A DNA stretch of 57,500 nt from Neptunomonas concharum (GTDB lineage: Bacteria > Pseudomonadota > Gammaproteobacteria > Pseudomonadales > Balneatricaceae). A program made the translations under genes and the position numbers. The notes beneath the pieces are model-generated. The model saw only the letters and a list, made by a program, of their open reading frames with translations, made no database searches and was not told where the DNA came from. The stretch lies in assembly GCF_008630635.1 (NCBI RefSeq), contig NZ_CP043869.1, forward strand, positions 3,175,001-3,232,500. The letters are read 5' to 3'. Positions 1-9,260 of this stretch are shown piece after piece; position 1 is the first letter of the stretch; each line of letters begins with the position of its first letter.

Positions 1-86
1 AGGTGCTTCTCCAGCTCCTCTTCGCTGGTCATTTGAGCCACTAGGCCCCGTGATTTCAAATCCTCTAGCAGTGTCATGTTACTCAT
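1..86 (-). CDS. tyrS: Tyrosine--tRNA ligase, N-terminal fragment
   Basis: Only the first 28 codons are inside the window; the gene runs off the left edge. The reverse strand starts at an ATG (84-86) and reads MSNMTLLEDLKSRGLVAQ followed by an acidic stretch, which matches the opening helix of bacterial class I tyrosyl-tRNA synthetases (the RGLVAQ segment is typical of gammaproteobacterial TyrS). It charges tRNA-Tyr in the cytoplasm. It diverges from the M23 peptidase gene at 271, the arrangement also found in Pseudomonas, and the 184-base gap between them must hold both promoters. No catalytic motif is visible, so identity rests on the N-terminus and synteny. Confidence 0.85.
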   Translation of the reverse strand, partial: MSNMTLLEDLKSRGLVAQMTSEEELEKH

Positions 87-270
87 CTCGGATCAATACC
101 CTGTAAAAAATCATCTATGTTAAAAGACCATATTCTAACCATTGGGCGAGTTTTGAACAAATCTCTATTACCCATGTCAATAGTTTGGTTATTTGGCCGA
201 TACTACTTTAAGTACTTATCGTATATTATTGTTTTAAACGCTCTGTTTACATAATTCATAGAGGCAAAGC

Positions 271-1677
271 ATGCACTTGCTTGAGAATAAAACATCACAC
301 CGCTTTCCTATTGTTCACTTAGCGGCAGTTGGTATTTGTGGCTTTATCATCACAATGACTTTATTGCTCTTACCCTCTGAAGAGGTTTCTGCGACCAAAG
401 CCGTTCCACTCTCTTTGACTCATTCCCCTATGAGCCAATCAATTGATAGAGATGCAGAAAACATTCGAGTGCAGATAAATCTTGAAGCTAACGCTCTAAC
501 ACAACCAGACGCTTCCGATTTAACCGTCGCAGAACCCATTGATGTCGAACCCTCTACTACTATTAATGAGCCTTCCGAAAATTGGGTTTACTATACGGTT
601 AATAAAAATGACAACCTGACTTCTCTGTTTAAGCGCGCAGGACTCACACCACAAGATGTTTACAAAGTCAGCACTGCCGCTAAAGATGGGCAACTAAGCA
701 GACTTTATCCTGGTGAAACCTTAGGCTTTTTGATTGAAGATAACGATCTGAGGAAATTGAAGTATGAGCTTTCCCCACTCAAAACAATTGTGCTTAGCAA
801 GGGTGACGACGCCTCTTACCACGTAAATACAATTGAGCGAACACCTGAGACAAAACAGCACTACGCCGAGGGCGTAATCAATAACTCTCTTTTTGTTGAT
901 GCCGAAAGCGCTGGTCTTTCCAGCAATATGATTATGCAATTTGCCACGCTATTTGCTTGGGACCTCGACTTTTCTCAGGATATCCGAAAAGGAGATCAAT
1001 TCCGTATCATCTATAATGAACAATTTTTAGATGGGGAAAAAATAAGCGACGGACATGTTGTCGCCGCACAATTTGTTAACAACGGCGAGACCTACACAGC
1101 TATTCGCTATACCGACTCAGACGGACAAACTAGCTACTACACGCCTGAAGGTCATAGTATGCGAAAGGCTTTTTTACGTATGCCTGTTGATTTTGCCCGC
1201 ATTAGCTCTCGTTTTAACCTGTCACGAAAACATCCTGTCTTAAATAAGATCAGAGCGCATAAAGGTGTTGATTATGCTGCAAAAACGGGTACGCCTATTA
1301 AAGCATCCGGCGACGGAAAGGTGATTTGGATAGGCAATAAAGGCGGCTATGGAAGAACTGTCGTACTTCAACATGGCAGCAATATCACCACACTTTATGC
1401 GCATATGTCTAAATACAACCGCAAGCTCAAGAAAGGGAGCCGCGTTTCTCAAGGACAAGTCATTGGCTATGTTGGCAAATCAGGCCTTGCAACCGGCCCC
1501 CACCTACACTACGAGTTCCGTGTTAATGGCTCTCATAAAAATCCAATGACAGTTAAGTTCCCTCAGGCTCAACCTGTTGCGAAGAAAGAGCGCGTAGCCT
1601 TTGATCAAATTGCACAACAAATGGTTGCTCAGCTAAATACCAATGCAGGTCGTCAATTGGCCTCCAGAGAACAATGA
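271..1677 (+). CDS. Peptidoglycan endopeptidase, M23 (MepM/YebA-like)
   Basis: Predicted envelope metalloprotease of 468 residues that cleaves peptidoglycan cross-links. An N-terminal membrane anchor spans about residues 13-34, a variable linker follows, then an OapA/LysM-like segment near 107-152 (YYTVNKNDNLTSLF) for wall binding, and a C-terminal lysostaphin-type M23 domain. The zinc and catalytic residues are present: H330 and D334 in HKGVDY, and the HLH pair at 411-413. The 4-base overlap (ATGA) with anmK indicates translational coupling and pairs wall cleavage with recycling of anhydro-sugars. The same order (tyrS divergent, M23, anmK, erpA) occurs in Pseudomonas. The exact bond cut (DD-endopeptidase) is inferred from family. 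Confidence 0.88.
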   Translation: MHLLENKTSHRFPIVHLAAVGICGFIITMTLLLLPSEEVSATKAVPLSLTHSPMSQSIDRDAENIRVQINLEANALTQPDASDLTVAEPIDVEPSTTINEPSENWVYYTVNKNDNLTSLFKRAGLTPQDVYKVSTAAKDGQLSRLYPGETLGFLIEDNDLRKLKYELSPLKTIVLSKGDDASYHVNTIERTPETKQHYAEGVINNSLFVDAESAGLSSNMIMQFATLFAWDLDFSQDIRKGDQFRIIYNEQFLDGEKISDGHVVAAQFVNNGETYTAIRYTDSDGQTSYYTPEGHSMRKAFLRMPVDFARISSRFNLSRKHPVLNKIRAHKGVDYAAKTGTPIKASGDGKVIWIGNKGGYGRTVVLQHGSNITTLYAHMSKYNRKLKKGSRVSQGQVIGYVGKSGLATGPHLHYEFRVNGSHKNPMTVKFPQAQPVAKKERVAFDQIAQQMVAQLNTNAGRQLASREQ

Positions 1678-2786
1678 AAACGCAAGCAGGTATATACATA
1701 GGCGTCATGTCCGGCACTAGCCTAGATGGTATTGATGTTGCCGTCGTACAGCTAGGGCAAGAGCTGAAATTGATTGGCGCAAAGTGTTATCCAATACCCA
1801 ATGAAACCAAAACTGCCATCCTTGGTTTAACTCAACCGGGGGATAACGAGATAGAGCGCCTAGGCAAGCTGGATATAGAGCTTGCCCGGCTATTTGCAGC
1901 AGCAATCAACCATACATTACACGACTTAAATCTTAACCGATCAGACATCCTCGCTATTGGCAGCCATGGACAAACTATTCGCCACCGACCTAAAACCGGC
2001 TTCTCGCTGCAAGCGGGAGATCCCAACCTTATCGCAGCACAGACAAACATTAAGGTCATTGCAGACTTTCGCAGAAAAGATCTCGCCTATGGTGGTGAAG
2101 GCGCACCGTTAGTTCCGGCGTTCCATGCTGACCAATTCAAAAGCAGTCATACCAGCCGGGTAATACTTAATATTGGAGGCATGTCCAATATCACCGTTTT
2201 GCCCACGCAAGGGGAAGTAAGAGGATATGACACAGGACCAGGTAACGTACTACTAGACGCTTGGTGCTATCGCCATCGAAGCCTTCCATATGATCAAGCC
2301 GGCGCTTGGGCCGCCAGCGGCATATACAATGCATCATTACTAGAAAAACTTATGTCGCTTCCCTTTTTTCACGAAACACCACCGAAAAGTACGGGACGTG
2401 AACAGTTCAATATAGAGTGGCTGGAGCACATGTTGAATCAATCCGCGGATTACCAACTTAGTCCCGCAGACATCCAAGCAACACTCCTCGAATTAACTGC
2501 TCGATCCATTTCAGATGCGATTATTTCAGAAAAGCACAACGCCCCTGAAATCTATATTTGTGGTGGTGGCGCCCACAATACAGCACTGATTCAACGCTTG
2601 AAACAACTTCTAGAGCCCTCATCCATTGCAACCACAGAGTCTTTAGGCATGCATCCTGACTGGGTCGAAGCAGCCGCCTTTGCATGGCTGGCTTATCGAG
2701 CATTAAATGGCCTGAGTGGCAACCTACCTTCGGTAACAGGAGCAAGCAAAGAAACTATTCTAGGCGGAATATATCAAGCAGGATAA
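1674..2786 (+). CDS. anmK: Anhydro-N-acetylmuramic acid kinase
   Basis: 370 residues, the usual AnmK length. The enzyme converts 1,6-anhydroMurNAc released from the wall into MurNAc-6-phosphate using ATP, feeding murein recycling in the cytoplasm. The N-terminal ATPase-fold signature GVMSGTSLDGIDVAVVQL is clear, as are GSHGQTIRH, the DFRRKDLAYGGEGAPLVP block, and NIGGMSNITVLP with GYDTGPGN for nucleotide and sugar binding. The C-terminal ICGGGAHN matches the family. It starts inside the stop codon of the upstream M23 peptidase gene, so the two form one operon. Its 3' end faces erpA. Confidence 0.96.
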   Translation: MKTQAGIYIGVMSGTSLDGIDVAVVQLGQELKLIGAKCYPIPNETKTAILGLTQPGDNEIERLGKLDIELARLFAAAINHTLHDLNLNRSDILAIGSHGQTIRHRPKTGFSLQAGDPNLIAAQTNIKVIADFRRKDLAYGGEGAPLVPAFHADQFKSSHTSRVILNIGGMSNITVLPTQGEVRGYDTGPGNVLLDAWCYRHRSLPYDQAGAWAASGIYNASLLEKLMSLPFFHETPPKSTGREQFNIEWLEHMLNQSADYQLSPADIQATLLELTARSISDAIISEKHNAPEIYICGGGAHNTALIQRLKQLLEPSSIATTESLGMHPDWVEAAAFAWLAYRALNGLSGNLPSVTGASKETILGGIYQAG

Positions 2787-2822
2787 AAAGACAGCCTGAG
2801 AAAACAAGCTGCCTGAAAGTAT

Positions 2823-3173
2823 TCAGATAGAGAAGGATGAACCACAACCACACGTTGTCGTGGCGTTGGGATTATTGATCTTAAATTGAGAACCTTGTAG
2901 GCCTTCGGTGTAATCCACTTCTGAACCTTCTAAATATTGAAAGCTCATGGGATCTACCACCATAAGCACACCTTGGTTCTCGATTTGAGTATCATCCTCA
3001 GCTACCTCTTCATCAAAAGTAAAACCGTAAGAAAAGCCTGCACAACCACCCCCTGTGATGAATACTCTCAGCTTCAGGTTATCGTTCTGCTCTTCCTCAA
3101 TCAGGCTTTTTACCTTTGCAGCGGCCGAATCGGTAAACACCATCGGAGCACTGGATGCCACTGTCTCTGTCAT
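2823..3173 (-). CDS. erpA: Iron-sulfur cluster insertion protein ErpA
   Basis: A-type Fe-S carrier of 116 residues that transfers clusters to apoproteins such as IspG/IspH. The three cluster-ligand cysteines of the HesB/IscA fold are present: C44 in [11 protein letters not shown], and C108 and C110 in the C-terminal [13 protein letters not shown] followed by an acidic DEE is typical of ErpA as opposed to IscA. It lies 64 bases downstream of argC on the same strand and may be co-transcribed with it. No clear Fe-S-responsive (IscR) site was recognised in the short gap. Confidence 0.93.
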   Translation of the reverse strand: MTETVASSAPMVFTDSAAAKVKSLIEEEQNDNLKLRVFITGGGCAGFSYGFTFDEEVAEDDTQIENQGVLMVVDPMSFQYLEGSEVDYTEGLQGSQFKINNPNATTTCGCGSSFSI

Positions 3174-3237
3174 ATCATACTCTATGTCGTTATAAACCTG
3201 ACGCTATTGTTCATTAACCAAGCAATTTAGTCAAGTA

Positions 3238-4269
3238 TCAAGGCATTAAACCAACGATTCCTAATCCGCTCGCTTCGTCCAGCCCAAACATGATATTCAT
3301 ATTTTGCACAGCCTGGCCTGCAGCGCCCTTGACCAAGTTATCAATGACTGACAACACTACAACCGTATCGTCGTTCTGAGGACGGAATACACTGATACGA
3401 CAAGTATTAGCACCTTTGACACTACGGGTCTCTGGATGACTTCCTTCGGGCATAACATCAACGAAAGGTTCATCTTTATAACGCTCCTCAAAAAGGCTTT
3501 GTAGGCCATCTTTCGGATCTTTGAGCGTCGCATATAAAGTGGAGTGAATACCCCGAATCATTGGTGTCAAATGGGGTACGAAGGTCAGCCCGACCGGACG
3601 ACCTGCCGCTTCACTCAGGCCTTGCCGAATCTCTGGAAGATGGCGGTGCCCAGCCACAGCATACGCTTTCATGCTTTCGCTGGTTTCGCATAACAACGCA
3701 CCCACACTTGCACCACGACCGGCACCACTGACTCCCGATTTACAATCAGCAATCAGTCGACGATGATCAATCAGCCCTTGTTCTAATAGCGGTAAGAAAC
3801 CCAGCTGAGTCGCGGTAGGATAACAACCAGGGCACGCAATTAACTGCGCATCTGTAATTTGTTGGCGATTTACTTCAGGCAAACCATACACAGCCATTTC
3901 AACCAGATCTGGGCAGGTATGCTCCAACTTGTACCATTGCGACCAAAGCGACACATCTTTGATACGGAAATCCGCACCCAAGTCAATCACCCTGACACCT
4001 CGTCTGATCAGATCAGGCGCCATACTCATAGCAACCCCATGAGGTGTTGCGAAGAAAACCACATCGCACTCAGCCAGCCTATCTACATCGGGTACGGTGA
4101 AGCACAAATCAAAGTGCCCTCGTAAGTTAGGGAACATATCTGCAACCGCGATACCCTCTTCCGAACGCGATGTAATGACTTGAACCTCTACGCTTGGATG
4201 ATTGGCGAGCAAACGCAGCAATTCAACTCCGGTATAGCCTGTTCCACCTACGATTCCTACTTTAATCAC
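3238..4269 (-). CDS. argC: N-acetyl-gamma-glutamyl-phosphate reductase
   Basis: Third step of arginine biosynthesis: NADPH-dependent reduction of N-acetylglutamyl-5-phosphate to the semialdehyde. 343 residues, a short-type ArgC. The N-terminal Rossmann motif [17 protein letters not shown] binds NADP, and the catalytic cysteine is C149 in [13 protein letters not shown]. The HRHLPEI and FVPHL segments match the dimerisation/substrate domain. The start is GTG (4267-4269) and no earlier in-frame start fits. It is divergent from the ClC gene. In Pseudomonas argC is likewise a close neighbour of erpA. Confidence 0.95.
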   Translation of the reverse strand: MIKVGIVGGTGYTGVELLRLLANHPSVEVQVITSRSEEGIAVADMFPNLRGHFDLCFTVPDVDRLAECDVVFFATPHGVAMSMAPDLIRRGVRVIDLGADFRIKDVSLWSQWYKLEHTCPDLVEMAVYGLPEVNRQQITDAQLIACPGCYPTATQLGFLPLLEQGLIDHRRLIADCKSGVSGAGRGASVGALLCETSESMKAYAVAGHRHLPEIRQGLSEAAGRPVGLTFVPHLTPMIRGIHSTLYATLKDPKDGLQSLFEERYKDEPFVDVMPEGSHPETRSVKGANTCRISVFRPQNDDTVVVLSVIDNLVKGAAGQAVQNMNIMFGLDEASGLGIVGLMP

Positions 4270-4357
4270 AACAACCTCTCATCGTCACGTAAAAACTGTT
4301 AACTTATAATACCGATCAGAAAGATTAAAAACTATCAGCTGTTGGTTAAAACATCGA

Positions 4358-6076
4358 ATGCAAAAGCACCATTTGTCACTTCAACATTTTCGAGAGCGGC
4401 TGACCCACTACGATGCGCTTCCTCAACTTGTGATTTTGGGGCTTTTGTCAGGGGTCGCAACCGGCATACTGATGGTACTGTTCCGGCTTGCCGTTGAGTG
4501 GCCATTAGTGTGGTGGCAAGGGAACGCCGAAGCGTTTGAATCTCTGCCTACCCTTCAGCTTTTTTTACTCCCTATTGCAGGCAGTATCGCTCTTTCGTTA
4601 ATTTTTTTACTCTGGCCAAAGGCAAAGCAAGCTGGGATGGTGCACCTGTTTGAACGCCTTGCCTACCATCAAGGCCAAATCCCCGGAAGCAGCTTGGCAG
4701 CCCAATTTGTAACAGCAACTATCGCCCTTGTCAGCGGACACTCTGTCGGCAGGGAGGGACCATCTATCTATCTTGGTGCCGCTTGCAGCAGCCTAATCGG
4801 CCAACGCTTGCAGCTCCCTAACAACTCATTGCGATTATTAGTCGGATGCGGTGCTGCAGCAGCGATTTCTGCTGCCTTCAATACGCCTCTAGCCGGGGTC
4901 ATCTTTGCTATGGAAGTGGTTTTGATGGAATACACACTGATAGGTTTCACGCCTGTTATTGTGGCAGCCGTCTCAGCAGATCTCGTAATGCGGACTGTCC
5001 TAGGACACGACCCCGTCTTTAGCGTTCCACTCTTTCAAATTGGTACATTGGCGGAGATCCCATGGGTGATGCTGTTAGGCGTATGTGTTGGCATTTCAGC
5101 GGCAGCTTTTAACAAAATCATGCTCTATACCTATCGTTTCTCCAACAAACCGGTCGTGCTGCGCTTTATTATTGCTGGGATAGCGACCGGGAGCCTTGCT
5201 ATTTTTTATCCACAAATTATGGGTGTCGGCTATGACACGATCTCAGATGCACTATGGGGGCGCATTGAACTTCAATTACTATGTGGACTATTACTTGCCA
5301 AACTCCTACTAACACCATTCATTTTGGGACTAGGTATTCCTGCAGGTCTCATTGGTCCGACGCTGTTTATTGGCGCCATCATTGGTGGAATCTTTGGTGT
5401 AGTGGGTGATTTTTTCAGTGATATGGATGTATCTCACCAAGGGCTATATGCAATGCTCGGCATGGGCGCGATGATGGCAGCCGTATTGAATGCTCCATTA
5501 GCCGCTTTAGTCGCGCTGCTGGAGTTAACCGGCAATCCCAATATTATTCTCCCCGGCATGATTGCAATTGTGATTAGTAATCTCACGGTTCGCTACCTGT
5601 TTAACCTACCCTCGATCTTCCAGTCCGCACTGCAAGCACAGGGCCTTGATTATCGTCAGGAGCCCATTGCACAGTCACTGTCTCGCGCGGCCACAGGTAG
5701 TCTAATGGAAAGAAGCTTCATCACAACGGATGCCGAAATCAGCCTTAAAGCCGCCCAGCAAATCGTTACGGAATCCCCTCGCTGGCTCTACATAAAAGAC
5801 CCTCAAGAGCAGAACTCACGGGTTATGCTCCCCAAAGATTTAAACGATTGGGTCGCCAGAGACAACATTAACGATCCTATCAATCTACTCGATATTCCTG
5901 CGGAACGCTTTAACGTAGTCGAGATTAGCTTTAGGGCAACGCTTCATGAAGCGCTCACTAAAATGAACGAGCAGCATATCAACCTGCTCTGCGTTGTAAG
6001 TAACAAAAATGAATTAATGGGCATGATAACCCGCAGCCAAATTGAATATTACTACACCCATAAGCAGACATTATGA
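4358..6076 (+). CDS. ClC-family chloride channel/transporter with CBS domains
   Basis: Inner-membrane anion channel or antiporter of 572 residues. The ClC core (about residues 20-430) has the gating-glutamate motif GREGPS at 131-136 (E133), AAFNTPLAGVIFAMEV, and a second half with GLGIPAGLIGPTLFIGA. A C-terminal cytoplasmic region (about 450-572) carries a CBS pair. The GSGIP filter motif of E. coli ClcA is missing (QAGMVHL stands at that place), the proton-glutamate position after FAME appears to be valine, and the late tyrosine site reads PSIFQSAL, so channel rather than H+/Cl- exchange activity is possible (inference). The stop overlaps the thiE start by 4 bases. Confidence 0.88.
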   Translation: MQKHHLSLQHFRERLTHYDALPQLVILGLLSGVATGILMVLFRLAVEWPLVWWQGNAEAFESLPTLQLFLLPIAGSIALSLIFLLWPKAKQAGMVHLFERLAYHQGQIPGSSLAAQFVTATIALVSGHSVGREGPSIYLGAACSSLIGQRLQLPNNSLRLLVGCGAAAAISAAFNTPLAGVIFAMEVVLMEYTLIGFTPVIVAAVSADLVMRTVLGHDPVFSVPLFQIGTLAEIPWVMLLGVCVGISAAAFNKIMLYTYRFSNKPVVLRFIIAGIATGSLAIFYPQIMGVGYDTISDALWGRIELQLLCGLLLAKLLLTPFILGLGIPAGLIGPTLFIGAIIGGIFGVVGDFFSDMDVSHQGLYAMLGMGAMMAAVLNAPLAALVALLELTGNPNIILPGMIAIVISNLTVRYLFNLPSIFQSALQAQGLDYRQEPIAQSLSRAATGSLMERSFITTDAEISLKAAQQIVTESPRWLYIKDPQEQNSRVMLPKDLNDWVARDNINDPINLLDIPAERFNVVEISFRATLHEALTKMNEQHINLLCVVSNKNELMGMITRSQIEYYYTHKQTL

Positions 6077-6696
6077 ACTCACTGAAAGGCCTCTACGCGA
6101 TAACGGATAGTACACTCATGCCTGATGACGACACCCTACTGTGCCAAGTGGAAGACGCCATTTTAGGGGGCGCTCAAATTATCCAATATCGAGATAAATC
6201 AAACGATAAAGGTAAACGTTTACGGCAAGCAAGCGCACTAAATAGCCTATGTGAGCATCACCAGCGCTATTTTATTATTAATGATGATATTGAACTTGCT
6301 TTTTCCTGTGGTGCTAGCGGCGTACATCTAGGCCAGAGCGATGGCTCCCTAAGCGATGCAAAGTCTCGACTTTCAGCCAACGCTATCATTGGCGTAACAT
6401 GCCATGATAGCCTGAGTCTTGCACAAAAAGCCGAGAAGCAAGGAGCGTCCTATGTAGCTTTTGGCGCATTTTTCCGCTCCCAAACGAAGCCACATGCTAT
6501 ACCTGCACCCCTAACTCTCTTGCAGGAAGCACGCCAGCAGCTCTCATCACCAATAGTAGCGATAGGCGGTATTACTGTGGATAATGCCCATCAGGTTATC
6601 GCTGCTGGCGCGGACATGGTTGCTGTTGTCCATTCTCTATTTACCGCCCCATCAGTGACTCAGCAGGCACAAGCCTTTGCTGATGTCTTCAAATAG
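6073..6696 (+). CDS. thiE: Thiamine-phosphate synthase
   Basis: Joins HMP-pyrophosphate and thiazole phosphate to give thiamine monophosphate in the cytoplasm. 207 residues, a TIM-barrel protein of normal length. Visible signatures are IIQYRDKS (pyrophosphate/substrate binding), FIINDDIELAFSCGASGVHLGQSD (metal-binding aspartates), GVTCHDS, GAFFRSQTK, and the phosphate-binding VAIGGITVDN. It overlaps the ClC gene by 4 bases and precedes hemL by 20 bases. thiE next to hemL is common in gammaproteobacteria, whereas coupling to a ClC gene is less so. No TPP riboswitch was seen upstream. Confidence 0.95.
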   Translation: MNSLKGLYAITDSTLMPDDDTLLCQVEDAILGGAQIIQYRDKSNDKGKRLRQASALNSLCEHHQRYFIINDDIELAFSCGASGVHLGQSDGSLSDAKSRLSANAIIGVTCHDSLSLAQKAEKQGASYVAFGAFFRSQTKPHAIPAPLTLLQEARQQLSSPIVAIGGITVDNAHQVIAAGADMVAVVHSLFTAPSVTQQAQAFADVFK

Positions 6697-6716
6697 AATG
6701 ATTAAAGGTTATTACA

Positions 6717-8003
6717 ATGTCACGTTCAGAAGATCTTTTTAAAGCGGCCCAAACACATATCCCCGGCGGCGTAAATTCACCTGTGCGAGCGTTCAAAGGG
6801 GTCGGAGGCACGCCGGTTTTCTTTAAAAAAGGAGAAGGTGCCTACCTATTTGATGAGGATGATAACCAATATATCGACTATGTCGGCTCATGGGGCCCGA
6901 TGATTCTGGGCCATGCCCATCCCGATGTCATTAACGCGGTGCGTGACGTCTTAGATAATGGACTAGGTTTTGGTGCACCTACCGCAATCGAAACGGTTAT
7001 GGCTGATAAAGTGTGCGAGATCATGCCCTCTATTGAGATGGTACGTATGGTAAGCTCGGGAACTGAAGCCACCATGAGTGCCATTCGTCTAGCCCGTGGC
7101 TATACCGGTCGAGATAAAATTGTGAAATTTGAAGGATGCTACCACGGTCACTCTGACTCTCTATTGGTCAAGGCCGGTTCTGGGGCACTGACGCTCGGCG
7201 AGCCTAACTCTCCTGGCGTACCTGCCTCTTTAGCAGAACACACCATCACGCTCACCTTTAACGATATCGATAATGTTCGTCAGGCATTTGCAGAAGTCGG
7301 CGATCAGGTTGCCTGCATCATCGTTGAACCGGTTGCTGGCAATATGAACTGCATTCCTCCTAAGGAGGGCTTTCTCGAAGGCTTGAGAGAGGTTTGTGAT
7401 GAATATGGTTCGGTATTGATCTTTGATGAGGTTATGACAGGTTTTCGTGTTGCTCTTGGCGGCGCACAAGCCTATTACGACATCAAGCCTGACCTAACCA
7501 CTTTAGGTAAAGTCATCGGAGGAGGCCTTCCAGTTGGCGCTTTCGGCGGTAAACGCGAGATAATGGAACATATTGCACCGCTAGGTCCGGTTTATCAGGC
7601 GGGAACTTTGTCGGGCAACCCGCTATCCATGAGCGCAGGCTTAGCTATGCTCAACGCTTTGCAACAAACATCAGGTATTCATGAGCAATTGGCAGCAAAA
7701 ACAGAGTTGCTGACCCAAGGGCTGGAATCGCAGGCACTGCTGCACAACACTCCATTCACAACATCTGCCGTAGGCGGTATGTTCGGCCTCTTCTTTACAG
7801 AACAAACTGAAGTAAATAGTTATGCCGCTGCAACGGCGTGCGATACCGAGCGCTTTGCCGCCTTCTTCCAAGGTATGCTAAAAGAAGGGGTCTATCTTGC
7901 CCCGTCCGCCTATGAAGCTGGCTTTATGTCAGCAGCTATTTCCGCTGCAGACATAGAAAAAACGATTGAAGCGGCTGGCCGAGTCTTTGCGACGCTAAAA
8001 TGA
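6717..8003 (+). CDS. hemL: Glutamate-1-semialdehyde 2,1-aminomutase
   Basis: PLP enzyme that makes 5-aminolevulinate from glutamate-1-semialdehyde in the C5 haem pathway. 428 residues, standard length. The N-terminus ([12 protein letters not shown]) and the PLP lysine K265 in [18 protein letters not shown] are diagnostic, together with [17 protein letters not shown] and [10 protein letters not shown]. It is a class III aminotransferase-fold homodimer. The stop overlaps the start of the next membrane-protein gene (ATGA at 8000-8003), so the latter is probably co-translated. Confidence 0.97.
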   Translation: MSRSEDLFKAAQTHIPGGVNSPVRAFKGVGGTPVFFKKGEGAYLFDEDDNQYIDYVGSWGPMILGHAHPDVINAVRDVLDNGLGFGAPTAIETVMADKVCEIMPSIEMVRMVSSGTEATMSAIRLARGYTGRDKIVKFEGCYHGHSDSLLVKAGSGALTLGEPNSPGVPASLAEHTITLTFNDIDNVRQAFAEVGDQVACIIVEPVAGNMNCIPPKEGFLEGLREVCDEYGSVLIFDEVMTGFRVALGGAQAYYDIKPDLTTLGKVIGGGLPVGAFGGKREIMEHIAPLGPVYQAGTLSGNPLSMSAGLAMLNALQQTSGIHEQLAAKTELLTQGLESQALLHNTPFTTSAVGGMFGLFFTEQTEVNSYAAATACDTERFAAFFQGMLKEGVYLAPSAYEAGFMSAAISAADIEKTIEAAGRVFATLK

Positions 8004-8623
8004 TAGCAGCCATATCTGAGTTCCTTCTAATACTGGGCAGCATTTTTGCTGCTGCCCAGCTATTCAGGCAACCTGAAAAACTGACAGAGCAAACCAAGAC
8101 GTTTGCCATGCTGATAACGCTATCGCTTGGGTTCATTGCTGCTTCAGCGTTAGGTGAAATCTTGCTCAGCGGTGAGAATCAAGACTCGCAAACTATGGCT
8201 CGATTATTGACTCAGCTGAAAATTTTTATCGCTATTCCCCTTATCAGCTCGTTAATCACAGCCGCGAGATTCGGATATTTTTTTAGTCGAGCTGCTTGGG
8301 GACGTTGGGTTTTAGCCCTGTTTGCTATGTTTGAACTGATGCGAAGAATGGGATTAGGTGTCGAATACACTCAAGTACTCTCCGTTTTGTGTGCTCTATC
8401 GCTGCTTATCTCCTTAGTAAGCTTTCGACAGCCATCAATTCGCAACCTAGGAGTAGTGGGAGCACTACTGATCTCATCAAGCTTGCTGATTTATAGTAAA
8501 GCGTCTCTATTGCCTACCCACCAGCATATGCCCACAGAGAACCTGATGATGGCAGCAGGACTCATCTTTATTGGACTAGCTTGCAGGCACATGATCAGTT
8601 ATCAACAAAAAACCGACTCGTAA
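8000..8623 (+). CDS. Uncharacterised polytopic membrane protein coupled to hemL
   Basis: 207 residues, not recognised as a named family. Hydropathy read by eye gives about six transmembrane segments: residues 3-20, 36-56, 73-90, 99-120, 125-141 and 150-168, with a further weak one near 183-198. No cofactor or catalytic motif is evident. It starts in a 4-base overlap with hemL and ends at an intrinsic terminator, so it is the last gene of the clc-thiE-hemL run. Codon use resembles its neighbours. A link to haem or tetrapyrrole metabolism is only suggested by coupling. Confidence 0.7.
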   Translation: MIAAISEFLLILGSIFAAAQLFRQPEKLTEQTKTFAMLITLSLGFIAASALGEILLSGENQDSQTMARLLTQLKIFIAIPLISSLITAARFGYFFSRAAWGRWVLALFAMFELMRRMGLGVEYTQVLSVLCALSLLISLVSFRQPSIRNLGVVGALLISSSLLIYSKASLLPTHQHMPTENLMMAAGLIFIGLACRHMISYQQKTDS

Positions 8624-8635
8624 GGGTCGGCTTTT
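8609..8635 (+). terminator. Intrinsic terminator after the hemL operon
   Basis: A short hairpin with stem CCGAC/GTCGG (8613-8617 with 8626-8630) is followed by CTTTTC and overlaps the stop codon of the membrane-protein gene. It also lies just past the 3' end of the convergent TPR lipoprotein gene. The stem is short, so moderate strength is expected. Confidence 0.6.
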
Positions 8636-8667
8636 CATTCATTATCAAACAATTGGCTGTGTGGCGA

Positions 8668-9258
8668 TTAATAGCGCTTTGCAATAACAGCTGCTTTATT
8701 TGCGCCTTCGATGTCACCGGTATCGGTTCGAATGGATGCTATTAATAACCATAAACGCCGCAGATAATTATTTTGTCCTTGAGCAACAGCAACACCCTTT
8801 AGCGCGACTTGCTCTGCTTGCAAAAACTCACCTAAACGCCGGTGGGTATCAGCCAAGGAATAGTAAACTTCAGGATTCTTAGGTGATATGCGCTGTGCCC
8901 GCTGCAAGCTGGTTTGCGCATCGCGCAAACGCCCGCTATTTGTCTGTTGCCGGGCGGTGTCCAGCAAAGCTAAAGCAGCAGGATTTTGCTCCGAACGCAC
9001 CACCGTTTTAGGCGCACTATTCACCCCCGGCTCACTGCTATCCCGTTGCGTACGGAAAACAGGCGTCGGCGCAACGGGTGTCACTGTAACACCACTAGAA
9101 GGGTCAACGGGTGTTACAACACTGTTATTTCCTCTTAGTGGTTTTGTCGATGTAGAACGATCTTCTATGGGTGTATTGTAAAGATTCTGTGTCGAACAGC
9201 CTGCCATCACTAGAAAAATTCCTAGCGTGCCCAGTTTAATACCTGTTTTCTTGCGCAT
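8668..9258 (-). CDS. TPR-containing outer-membrane lipoprotein
   Basis: About 196 residues. The N-terminus has a lipoprotein signal ending in the lipobox LVMAGCS, with the acylated cysteine near residue 20; the residue after Cys is Ser, so outer-membrane sorting is expected. A Pro/Thr/Val-rich linker precedes two TPR-like repeats (ALLDTARQQTNSGRLRDAQ and PEVYYSLADTHRRLGEFLQA). GTG at 9264 and ATG at 9261 or 9258 are in frame; 9258 gives the best spacing from AGGAG. It overlaps or abuts the mrcB stop, so it is probably a partner or regulator of PBP1b in the envelope (inference, compare LpoB-like roles; no sequence match to LpoB seen). Confidence 0.8.
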   Translation of the reverse strand: MRKKTGIKLGTLGIFLVMAGCSTQNLYNTPIEDRSTSTKPLRGNNSVVTPVDPSSGVTVTPVAPTPVFRTQRDSSEPGVNSAPKTVVRSEQNPAALALLDTARQQTNSGRLRDAQTSLQRAQRISPKNPEVYYSLADTHRRLGEFLQAEQVALKGVAVAQGQNNYLRRLWLLIASIRTDTGDIEGANKAAVIAKRY

Positions 9259-9260
9259 CA

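Noticed and set aside
6030-6075. TPP riboswitch upstream of thiE
   Set aside because: thiE starts within the end of the ClC gene and no CTGAGA-type thi-box was seen.
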